Assembly (NCBI GenBank): GCA_964421595.1
Contig: CAYQXY010000020.1
Coordinates: 1-64,000, forward strand
DNA: 64,000 bases
Source: PXAP01 sp964421595
GTDB lineage: Bacteria; Bacteroidota; Bacteroidia; Bacteroidales; PUMT01
Direction of reading: 5' to 3'
Below the pieces are notes generated by a model. The model made no database searches. It was not told the DNA's origin and was given only the letters and a program-made list of their open reading frames with translations. A program made the translations under genes and the position numbers. This document shows positions 9,401 to 16,839 of this stretch, one piece after another. Position 1 is the first letter of the stretch; every line of letters starts with the position of its first letter.

Positions 9401-9796
9401 TTAAAATACCACTGCCTTCAACCCAGCGAATTCCTGCAGCGACAGAAAATCCTTGTCATTATGAAGGAGCCTGATTTTGTTCTCAATACAGAAGGCAGAA
9501 ATAACCATATCAATGGTTTTTCTGATGGTGATCCCCTTCTTTCTTAATTTTCTGTAATTGATTGAGGCGGCTATCGCAATTTCTCTTCCACAGAGATTAT
9601 AGCATGGCAGGCTATCCATGATTTTCCTGCCGGTTTCAAAATCACTTTCGGACCCAAAGCCCTGCAGAACCTCAAGGATTATCAGGTCGCCGGTAACAAA
9701 TATTTCATGGCCAAGGTTGTCATGCAAATAGTTTGCCGGAGGGTTGTCGGCACCATTGAAATAATCAATCCATACTGATGAGTCAACCAGAATCAT
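9401..9796 (-). CDS. vapC: PIN-domain toxin, VapC-type (second module)
   Basis: The product is 131 aa. It opens with the classical VapC start ILVDSSVWIDYFNG (first acidic residue Asp5). A conserved Glu lies near residue 43 (LIILEVLQGF), and acidic residues follow in the TIDMVISAFCIEN segment and the LLHNDKDF motif near residues 117-121. It is a predicted Mg-dependent ribonuclease. The ATG overlaps the stop of the antitoxin gene by 4 bp (ATGA). It is of a different subfamily from the PIN protein at 7849-8268. Confidence 0.92.
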   Translation of the reverse strand: MILVDSSVWIDYFNGADNPPANYLHDNLGHEIFVTGDLIILEVLQGFGSESDFETGRKIMDSLPCYNLCGREIAIAASINYRKLRKKGITIRKTIDMVISAFCIENKIRLLHNDKDFLSLQEFAGLKAVVF

Positions 9797-9987
9797 TTAT
9801 CCAACCTCATTTGTTCCAGATTTCCCTGCCATTTGAGTTTTCCTCTGAAAGACCTGATCTTTTCCTGCTCTTTAAGGGAAACAATAAGCTTTAAAGCTTC
9901 TTCAACAGTTGCTTTTTTGGTCTTGTGTCCGGTTATTGACATGGCTTTCTTCATCAGCTTATCATCAATTACAATATTTGTCCTCAT
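9793..9987 (-). CDS. vapB: VapB-type antitoxin (DUF2191-like)
   Basis: The product is 64 aa. The N-terminal segment MRTNIVIDDKLMKKAM is the usual strand-helix opening of this antitoxin group. It is followed by TKKATVEEALKLIV, which fits the second helix of a ribbon-helix-helix-like DNA-binding fold, and a basic tail that would contact the toxin. It directly precedes and overlaps the PIN toxin gene. It probably binds its own promoter in the ~100 bp upstream. Confidence 0.88.
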   Translation of the reverse strand: MRTNIVIDDKLMKKAMSITGHKTKKATVEEALKLIVSLKEQEKIRSFRGKLKWQGNLEQMRLDK

Positions 9988-10146
9988 AATGTGTATGATT
10001 TAGCTCAAATATACACATTTTTATTTAAAGATGCATCCTGACGGTTCTCAAAGAGATTGTTTTGCAATTATTCAGGAGATAATAAAAGATGGGCTGATCT
10101 ACAATAAATCTGTTAAATCGGTTTAATGAGACTTCTTGCAAACGTC

Positions 10147-10695
10147 CTATGGTAAAGGATTGTCTGCCGGGTTGCCCCTGGGCTCTGTTTTTTTGTACCT
10201 GAGTCTTAGTCCGAAATTATTAACTGTCTTTTCTATTATAATTTCTTCTCCATTGTTAATGATTACTTCAGCTCCGCTTTTAATATCGGCAGATTTTTCC
10301 TTGTAGAATTCCTCGAAATATAATTCCGGGCCATGAGGACTGCATTCAATCGTGAAATAGGTATCCGGTCCATCGGTTCCATCCCTGCGGAAGGGTCTTC
10401 CGCGTTCGCCTTCAATTTCATATACTTCATATTCCAGTTCCCAGGCATACTCATAAAGCTGGTTGCCGATAAAATGTTCCCCCTCGTAATAGACGTAGTA
10501 TAAACCGGGTGCTACCCTGTAATACTCATCCCAGTAGAACATTGAGGGTATATATTCATTTTCAAATTCAATATACGCTGGCTCATCGTCAATCCAGATA
10601 AAGCCAACGAAAGCTTTTCCGGGCCATCCGTCATATCCTTTCTCACAAGAGTTAAGAAACAGAATGGCAGCAAACACTATCAATATTTTAGACAT
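10147..10695 (-). CDS. Hypothetical lipoprotein
   Basis: The product is 182 aa from the ATG at 10695. This start gives a compact lipoprotein signal (SKILIVFAAILFLNSC, Cys17); an in-frame ATG at 10758 would add 21 residues. The mature part is rich in Tyr, Glu and Asp with repeated aromatic-acidic strands (VYYEGEHFIGNQLYEYAWELEYEVYEIEGE) and suggests a beta-rich fold. I do not recognise a named family. It stands alone between the second vapBC module and an unassigned intergenic stretch. Confidence 0.7.
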   Translation of the reverse strand: MSKILIVFAAILFLNSCEKGYDGWPGKAFVGFIWIDDEPAYIEFENEYIPSMFYWDEYYRVAPGLYYVYYEGEHFIGNQLYEYAWELEYEVYEIEGERGRPFRRDGTDGPDTYFTIECSPHGPELYFEEFYKEKSADIKSGAEVIINNGEEIIIEKTVNNFGLRLRYKKTEPRGNPADNPLP

Positions 10696-10758
10696 TTTAC
10701 CTGGTGGAAGGAAAAGTATTCCTCTGGTGTTTTTGCGTATTGTGGTTATTGTATTCAT

Positions 10759-11091
10759 GACCTTTATATATGGGGGTTTAAAAGGTCACTGACAATTAAT
10801 ATGCCAAACCAGTTATCGTAATTGATTTATTTTGCCCGATGTTTAGAAACATAAAAGTCAGATGGATGAATGCGGTAAATACGTCGGAATATGTAATGAG
10901 AGCCATTGCACAAACTATCAGAAACATAGCATGGTATTAAATATTATGGCTAATCTTTCAGAAAGGTATTCAATAAGGCTTAGCGAACTATGTTCCGAGA
11001 TAAATGTTTGTGTAATTTCGGAATTTACGGGAAATTATGAATTAATCAGGGTATCTGGTTTCGGTTTTTTGGTTTCGGCACATTAAAACTC
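10759..11091. other. Intergenic stretch, no supported gene
   Basis: A 74-codon open frame (10862-11086) occurs here but looks like noncoding sequence: no recognisable domain, no RBS and irregular composition. Nothing else was seen in the 333 bp. Confidence 0.4.
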
Positions 11092-11754
11092 TCAGGATTT
11101 CTGAAGGCCTGGCGGGAGCAGCGCGGGAAACCACTCTTTACCTAACGCAATCCAGATGCGTAAAAACATCCATGCTATGAATATGCCGAGTAGTGCACCG
11201 AAAAGACTGTCTCCCGGATAGTGGACTCCAATATAGATCCGGCTGTAAGAAAATATTACTGCCCATAAGAAAATTAACCAGGTAAACCATCTCAGGCCGA
11301 TAATACGGGAGGTGAACCATGCTACTGCGAAGGAGGAGGTTGCATGGCCGGAGACAAAACCGAATTCTCCGCCTTTCCTCCGTGGAAGATGAATTATTTC
11401 GGCAAGGTCAATTTCATGACTTGGACGGAGTCGCTGGAAAACATTTTTGAACAAGTGGACTGATATCTGGTCGCCCGCGGCAACGACCAGCCCCGTAAAT
11501 ACAGCTGCCAGCAATAACCAGGGCAAGTATCTTTTTTCCAAATGAAATCTTATGCCGGTTATTTGCCCGCCTGGCGGAATTTCAAGTCTGAGTTTCATAT
11601 AGCGCCAGGCCAGAAGTCCAAGGATAAGTAAGTAAAGAAACATCCATGAATACTTCTCTGTCACCCAGAGAAAGAAAACATCGCCCGCAGCATTATGCTG
11701 GCTGTTGAGAAATATGAATAATCTTGTGTCAAGCTGGTCTAATAACTCTATCAT
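11092..11754 (-). CDS. PAP2-family membrane phosphatase
   Basis: The product is 220 aa with five or six hydrophobic helices. The three PAP2 active-site motifs are visible: K-x6-RP in HLFKNVFQRLRPSHE, SGH in FGFVSGHATSS, and SR-x5-H in YSRIYIGVHYPGD. The family removes phosphate from lipid phosphates such as undecaprenyl pyrophosphate or phosphatidic acid at the outer face of the inner membrane. The gene is single; a ~280 bp gap without recognised features separates it from obgE. Confidence 0.92.
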   Translation of the reverse strand: MIELLDQLDTRLFIFLNSQHNAAGDVFFLWVTEKYSWMFLYLLILGLLAWRYMKLRLEIPPGGQITGIRFHLEKRYLPWLLLAAVFTGLVVAAGDQISVHLFKNVFQRLRPSHEIDLAEIIHLPRRKGGEFGFVSGHATSSFAVAWFTSRIIGLRWFTWLIFLWAVIFSYSRIYIGVHYPGDSLFGALLGIFIAWMFLRIWIALGKEWFPALLPPGLQKS

Positions 11755-12034
11755 TCTAATCAGAAACTCGATTTATATTATAGTACCTTTATCATTGCAA
11801 GGATCGAAATCCTCTATACTCATTGCTCTTTATTGCCCGTTCAGGATGTATCCTTTGCCGCTTCTGATATAACTGCACCTTTTAGTGCATCCTTTTTGCG
11901 GCATATCTCCCGCACTCATAACAAGGTTTTAATATTTAGGGTGTTAGCCTCTTAATATTTTTATCAGTATAGAATTTATTTCCCGGACCGGCAATTGAAT
12001 TACAGAGTCAGGTAAAATGGTTCAATATTATAAA

Positions 12035-13036
12035 TTATTTATTTAATACCTCCCAGAGCCTGTCTTTCAATACTGTCAGCCCTTCACCGGTGATAGAGGA
12101 AATGAACAGATTAGGTATTCCGGGAAGTTCATTTTCCAGTTCTGCTTTTAATTCAACTCTTAGTTCTTCATCCAGAAGATCACATTTGGTAACGGCGAGA
12201 ACCCTCTCCTTGTCAAGAAGCTCGGGATTATATTTTTTAAGTTCACTTAACAATATACCGTACTCGTCCTTAATGTTGCGGCTATCTGCCGGCACCATAA
12301 AAAGGAGCATCGCATTCCTCTCAATATGCTTCAAAAATCTGAGGCCAAGTCCCCGACCCTCATGCGCCCCCTCTATTATACCGGGTATATCAGCCATCGC
12401 AAATGAACGGTTGTCCCTGTAGGAAACGATTCCCAGGTTTGGCACAAGAGTGGTAAAAGGATAATTTGCAATTTTAGGTTTTGCTGCAGAGATTACCGAT
12501 AACAACGTCGATTTCCCCGCATTGGGAAAGCCTACCAGTCCCACATCGGCCAGAACCTTCAATTCCAGAATGAACCAGTCCTCGACAGCATCTTCCCCCG
12601 GCTGAGCAAAACGCGGTGTTTGCATTGTAGCCGATTTGAAGTTGACATTGCCGAGTCCGCCCCTTCCCCCCGGGGCAATTATCATCTCCTGTCCATGTTC
12701 GGTAATCTCGAAAAGAACATTTCCCGTTTCTGCATTTTTGGCTACTGTACCCAGAGGAACTTCAACAATATTGTTTTTTCCTGATGCCCCGGTTTTTTCG
12801 CCGGATGAACCATTTCCACCGTTTTCAGCAAATATGTGCCTCCTGTATTTCAGATGTATCAAGGTCCACAATTGCGAATTACCTCTAAGGATCACATGGC
12901 CTCCATGGCCGCCATCCCCTCCGTCGGGTCCGCCTTTGGAGGTTAGCTTGTCACGGTGAAAATGTACAGATCCCGCACCACCTTTGCCCGAGCGGCAAAA
13001 GATCTTAACATAATCGACAAAATTTGTATCGGCCAT
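12035..13036 (-). CDS. obgE: Obg family GTPase
   Basis: The product is 333 aa. The ATG at 13036 begins the conserved FVDYVKIFCRSGKGGAGSVHFHRDK Obg fold (residues 1-160, glycine-rich). The frame stays open upstream to 13114, but those 26 codons are derived from an intergenic repeat and are not part of the Obg family. The GTPase domain has G1 GFPNAGKST, G3 DIPG and G4 TKCD (NKxD variant). Obg acts in large-subunit ribosome assembly and stress control. It is downstream of adk but separated by a terminator and a repeat copy, so it probably has its own promoter. Confidence 0.96.
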   Translation of the reverse strand: MADTNFVDYVKIFCRSGKGGAGSVHFHRDKLTSKGGPDGGDGGHGGHVILRGNSQLWTLIHLKYRRHIFAENGGNGSSGEKTGASGKNNIVEVPLGTVAKNAETGNVLFEITEHGQEMIIAPGGRGGLGNVNFKSATMQTPRFAQPGEDAVEDWFILELKVLADVGLVGFPNAGKSTLLSVISAAKPKIANYPFTTLVPNLGIVSYRDNRSFAMADIPGIIEGAHEGRGLGLRFLKHIERNAMLLFMVPADSRNIKDEYGILLSELKKYNPELLDKERVLAVTKCDLLDEELRVELKAELENELPGIPNLFISSITGEGLTVLKDRLWEVLNK

Positions 13037-13050
13037 AAAAGTATTTCTTG

Positions 13051-13120
13051 TAGTGATGAATCTCCCGCGAACCAAGGTACAAAAAAAGAAATGAATAATC
13101 CATGGGTGATCCATCCGTGG
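13051..13120 (-). repeat. Dispersed intergenic repeat, copy F (3' half), abutting obgE
   Basis: Read on the minus strand, this segment runs from GGATGGATCACCCATGGATT through a T-rich block and ACCTTGGTTCGCGGGA to GATTCATCACTA. It matches the 3' half of copy B (44780-44841) almost base for base. It ends 15 bp before the obgE ATG, so it forms the obgE leader or promoter-proximal region. Confidence 0.75.
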
Positions 13121-13242
13121 CGACCACGTGATTAGAAATTGTAACTTACTTATATTATGATTAGTACTTATAAATTATTCGGATGAATGCAAAACAACTT
13201 GCATCCCTGGTTGCTTAATTACAGAAAACTGTAAAGGTACTA

Positions 13243-13284
13243 CTAAAAGAACTGATACCGGGCTCTGGTTAATCCCGGTATCAG
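13243..13284 (-). terminator. Intrinsic terminator after adk
   Basis: A perfect 11-bp inverted repeat, CTGATACCGGG / CCCGGTATCAG (13252-13262 and 13274-13284), has an 11-nt loop. On the minus strand it is followed by a TTCTTTT tract. It lies 43 bp beyond the adk stop and would end the hpt-adk transcript before obgE. Confidence 0.8.
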
Positions 13285-13326
13285 ATTTATGTCAGATTAA
13301 TAATTTGTCCGGTTCCCGGTTTGTTC

Positions 13327-13908
13327 TCAGTCTACTGCCTTATATTCATCAATAACACTGCAAATACGCCCGAATATTTCCTCCATGCTTCCGGTTCCTA
13401 CAACTGACCTGTATCTGTTCTTTTTGCTGTAGTAATCGGCCACCTGACTTGTAACTGCATTGTAGACTTTAATACGGTTTTTTATCACATCTATGTTGTC
13501 ATCGGCGCGGCCTTCTTTCTCAGCTCTTTTGAGAAGCCTGTCAACAAGTTCGTCTTCCTCTACTTCGAGTGATATCATAACAGATACGGAAGTTCCCTTT
13601 TCTCCCAGCAATCCGTCAAGTGCCTCAGCTTGCTCTGAAGTACGCGGAAATCCGTCAAAAATAAATCCCTTCTGGTCAGTATTATTATCAATTTTGTTTT
13701 TTACCATCTTTATCACCATCTCATCAGGTACCAGCTCACCCTTTTCTATGAGTTTTTTCGCTTCGGTTCCCAGAGCTGTATTCCCTGATATTTCGGCACG
13801 CAGAATATCTCCGGTTGAGAGGTGCATAAGCTTGTATTTGTCGATAATAAATTTCGATTGTGTTCCCTTACCTGCCCCTGGAGGGCCGAATATTACAATG
13901 TTGAACAT
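13327..13908 (-). CDS. adk: Adenylate kinase
   Basis: The product is 193 aa and reversibly forms two ADP from ATP and AMP in the cytoplasm. The P-loop GPPGAGKGT lies at residues 7-15. The AMP-binding motif STGDILRAE is near 30-38, FDGFPRT near 85, and a short LID with RADD lies near 134. The length fits the short-LID adenylate kinase form, as opposed to the ~214 aa form with a long LID. It lies 73 bp behind hpt and likely forms a purine salvage/homeostasis operon with it. Confidence 0.96.
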   Translation of the reverse strand: MFNIVIFGPPGAGKGTQSKFIIDKYKLMHLSTGDILRAEISGNTALGTEAKKLIEKGELVPDEMVIKMVKNKIDNNTDQKGFIFDGFPRTSEQAEALDGLLGEKGTSVSVMISLEVEEDELVDRLLKRAEKEGRADDNIDVIKNRIKVYNAVTSQVADYYSKKNRYRSVVGTGSMEEIFGRICSVIDEYKAVD

Positions 13909-13981
13909 AGTTTAAAATAATTAATGGTTATTATAATGCAGATCTTATGCCCGGAATACGCGGCTGGATCCAGTTAATATT

Positions 13982-14515
13982 TCAGATTATTTTATAAATA
14001 CCTTCAAAGTTCCTTCCCTGATTGTTGTAATCAAGTCCATAGCCCACGATGAAGTCATTAGGAATTTCGATTCCAACATAATCAAGTTTAGTAGTGCCAT
14101 TGAATGTCCCCGGCTTTAACAGTAATGTGGCAATCCTGATTTGTTTCGGATTATGCATTTTAAACTGATCAATAATGCATTCAAGTGTTGTTCCTGTATC
14201 AACTATATCTTCGACTATCACAACAGTTCTGCCGGAAATATCGTCGTTAAGCCCGATCAGCTCGCTGACTTTCCCGGTACTTGAAGTTCCATGGTAAGAG
14301 GAGAGCTTTAGAAATGAAACCTGACATTCAATCTTAATTTTTTTGAGCAGATCGGAGGTAAACATGAAAGAACCATTAAGTATACTGATAAAGATCGGAT
14401 TCTCCCCCTTAAGGTCATAATTGATCTTATCAGCAATCTTTCCTACTGCATCCTGAATTTGCGAGGGGGTGATCGAGAGGCGGAATTCTTTATCCTGTAA
14501 CTTTATTGTTTCCAT
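13982..14515 (-). CDS. hpt: Hypoxanthine phosphoribosyltransferase
   Basis: The product is 177 aa. It has the PRPP-binding signature VVIVEDIVDTGTTL (about residues 97-110), the upstream pyrophosphate loop region around ISILNGSFMF (43-52), and the flexible loop SSYHGTSSTGK. It converts hypoxanthine (and usually guanine) plus PRPP to the nucleotide. It is the first gene of the presumed hpt-adk unit, divergent from purE across 524 bp, which places two purine-nucleotide genes head to head. Confidence 0.95.
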   Translation of the reverse strand: METIKLQDKEFRLSITPSQIQDAVGKIADKINYDLKGENPIFISILNGSFMFTSDLLKKIKIECQVSFLKLSSYHGTSSTGKVSELIGLNDDISGRTVVIVEDIVDTGTTLECIIDQFKMHNPKQIRIATLLLKPGTFNGTTKLDYVGIEIPNDFIVGYGLDYNNQGRNFEGIYKII

Positions 14516-15039
14516 TGATCGAGGATTGAGATAACCCGGTTATATTTGTCTTGGTGATCGCTATTATCTATGCTTAGTGCTCTGAATATCAGCGGACTGT
14601 ATTTTTAATAATAAACAAATTAACCTGCAATACGTTATTAGGTTTATAAAAATTAAGTATCTTGCGAAATTAAAAAAATAAGGGATTAAGTTCAGATAAA
14701 TTTGAAATATTATATAACCTGTTCTTACAATTACGGAGGTATTGAGTTAAAAGTGGCTTCTCAGTTTGTCTGACATTTAATGAAATAAGTGTATTTGGCT
14801 TAAATTAAAGCCAATAAAACCAGTTAATTCAAATGATCAGAAACAAGCCCTGTAAAACCGGTTTCAAAAGGAGACGAACAATGCCTGAAGAGATGAACAA
14901 TTCAACTTGTGACCGAACTTGGCGACTAATGAATTTGGAATGAGTTTTGTATGATTATCATAGTTGAACAATTAGATGCAACCACTTGATTAATAATATA
15001 TTTTACTTATAACTAGATTAATAACTATAAATAATTAGG
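14516..15039. other. Divergent hpt/purE control region
   Basis: These 524 bp are AT-rich and must contain promoters for hpt and purE. I find no purine-riboswitch core or PurR-like palindrome. A 20-codon frame at about 14881-14943 is preceded by AAAAGGAGA and could be a leader peptide, but nothing supports translation. Nothing else was recognised. Confidence 0.35.
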
Positions 15040-15552
15040 ATGAAGCCAAAAGTAAGTATTATCATGGGCAGTACATCAGATCTGCCAATTATGGAAGAAG
15101 CAGCTAAAGTTTTGAATGAGTTTAAGATTCCCTTTGAGATAAATGCTTTATCTGCTCACCGGACGCCGGAAAAAGTAATGGAGTTTGCTGCCGGGGCATA
15201 CGACAGGGGAATACGCGTTTTCATAGCTGGTGCCGGCGGTGCTGCACATCTGCCAGGTGTAATAGCTGCCCTTACTCCGCTTCCTGTGATTGGGGTTCCT
15301 ATAAATTCATCTAATTCACTTGATGGCTGGGATTCTATCCTCTCCATTTTGCAGATGCCTGCGGGTATACCGGTTGCTACAGTTGCAATTGACGGGGCAA
15401 AGAATGCAGGTATTCTTGCAGCACAGATCCTTGGGACGGGTGACGAGGAAGTAATTAATAAAGTAAAAGAGTTTAAGCGCACCCTCAAAGACAAGATTAT
15501 ATCAGCAAACAAGGAATTAGCAGAAATTAAATTCGAATTTAAGACGAATTAA
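15040..15552 (+). CDS. purE: N5-carboxyaminoimidazole ribonucleotide mutase (class I PurE)
   Basis: The product is 170 aa. It has the class I PurE motifs IIMGSTSDLPIM at residues 8-19, SAHRTPEK near 43-50, and GAGGAAHLPGV near 68-78, with the catalytic His in SAHR. It moves the carboxylate of N5-CAIR to give CAIR in de novo purine synthesis. PurK is not adjacent. An outer-membrane protein gene follows 47 bp downstream on the same strand. Confidence 0.96.
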   Translation: MKPKVSIIMGSTSDLPIMEEAAKVLNEFKIPFEINALSAHRTPEKVMEFAAGAYDRGIRVFIAGAGGAAHLPGVIAALTPLPVIGVPINSSNSLDGWDSILSILQMPAGIPVATVAIDGAKNAGILAAQILGTGDEEVINKVKEFKRTLKDKIISANKELAEIKFEFKTN

Positions 15553-15599
15553 ATATTTTTACTTAACTTGAATATGTTTGTAATCAACAGGCATATTAA

Positions 15600-16457
15600 A
15601 TGTTAAGATTTTACAGTCATCACCACAAGTTAACCGGAAAGATTTCCATTATGGTCTTCTTTCCGGTTTTTCTTTTTTATGTAAACAATGATGTTTTTTC
15701 CAATGAAAATTATCCTACTGGCAGTCGTGCTGCCGCCATGGGCAATGCTGCAAGTGCTGTAAGTGATCTGTGGTCGGTGTATCATAACCAGGCCGGACTG
15801 GCTTCACTGAAAAATTTCCAGGTAGGAGTACATCATGAAAACCGGTTCATGGTACCTGAATTTGCATTACAGGCAATGGCAATGGCGGTACCGGTCCGGC
15901 CCGGAACAATAGGTGTCAGTTATACATATTTTGGTTTTTCCAGTTATAATGAGAGTAAACTCGGACTGGCTTTCGGCAGAAACTTTGGCGAAAGGTTTTC
16001 AGCTGGTGTTCAGTTCAGTTATCTGCATACCTTTATAGCCGGTGATTATGGGAACTCAGGGAATATAACGGCCGAAGGGGGATTTATTGCCCAGCCTGTA
16101 GATGGACTTTTTATTGCTGCCCATATATACAATCCTTCCAGGACACGCATGAAAACTTATTATGAGCAGACGATTCCTGTCGTACTGAAGTTTGGCCTTG
16201 CCGGTTTCCTTGGTGAAAAAATTATTGCTGCCGTCGAAACCGAGAAAGTCCATGACCGCAGGGCAGTGTTTAAGGCAGGACTGGAAATGGGTTTCAGCGA
16301 ACCACTTTTTCTGCGTGCAGGAATATCTTCAGGTCCGGTTCAGGGTTCTTTTGGGATTGGTTATGTTTTCGGCCGTGTGGCGGCCGATATTGCCTTTACT
16401 GATCACCAGGCTCTTGGATTTACGCCGCATTTCACCTTAAGTTACCGGGCAAGATGA
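15600..16457 (+). CDS. Outer-membrane beta-barrel protein, PorV/PorQ-like
   Basis: The product is 285 aa. After a signal-like hydrophobic segment (about residues 15-30) the mature start SRAAAMGNAASAVSDLWSVYHNQAGLA is the N-terminal pattern of PorV/PorQ and related FadL-type proteins. The remainder is alternating amphipathic strands (GVSYTYFGFSSYN, GVQFSYLHTF, FGIGYVFGRVAADIAF) ending in a barrel-like FTLSYRAR. Relatives take part in type IX secretion or lipid shuttling; here only an outer-membrane location is safe. The helix-hairpin-helix protein gene lies next on the same strand, a neighbourhood I know from other Bacteroidota. Confidence 0.75.
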   Translation: MLRFYSHHHKLTGKISIMVFFPVFLFYVNNDVFSNENYPTGSRAAAMGNAASAVSDLWSVYHNQAGLASLKNFQVGVHHENRFMVPEFALQAMAMAVPVRPGTIGVSYTYFGFSSYNESKLGLAFGRNFGERFSAGVQFSYLHTFIAGDYGNSGNITAEGGFIAQPVDGLFIAAHIYNPSRTRMKTYYEQTIPVVLKFGLAGFLGEKIIAAVETEKVHDRRAVFKAGLEMGFSEPLFLRAGISSGPVQGSFGIGYVFGRVAADIAFTDHQALGFTPHFTLSYRAR

Positions 16458-16839
16458 TTGTACCAGGAAAAAATAATACTAAAAAATGTATCCAGAGAGA
16501 AAAATTTCACACTGGCCTGAGCACCTATATATGTTGGGTTCAGGAATTACTTTGCCCTTATGGTGACATTCATTATGATTGTTCGAAAAGCAACCATGAG
16601 ACAAAATGTATTTGGTGATTGTGGTAATCAGCAAGGAAGGTTTGTATGAAGGAAATGGGTGCCATTGATATGGATCAATTTACAATAGTGTGCCTCAGCT
16701 AAACACAGTTGCTCATGTGGCTTTTTTTATGGCTGATGCAATCGGGAAGCAAAGATATACCGGGGGAAATGGGTGGTGATCAGGAGATGGTATGAAAAAT
16801 CCCGGTTCCGGAATCTGAAAATCAGAATACTACCATATA
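16458..16839. other. Intergenic stretch, nothing recognised
   Basis: These 382 bp between two same-strand genes contain many short interrupted frames and no clear hairpin with a T-tract or promoter box. Confidence 0.35.

Noticed and set aside
10862..11086. 74-codon plus-strand frame between two minus-strand genes
   Set aside because: No domain, no RBS, no coupling to neighbours; the composition looks noncoding.
13037..13114. N-terminal 26-codon extension of obgE
   Set aside because: The codons are repeat-derived and outside the conserved Obg fold; the ATG at 13036 fits the family.
14881..14943. 20-codon frame with AAAAGGAGA upstream, before purE
   Set aside because: Too short to judge, with no attenuator hairpin or regulatory codons that would make a leader-peptide model convincing.
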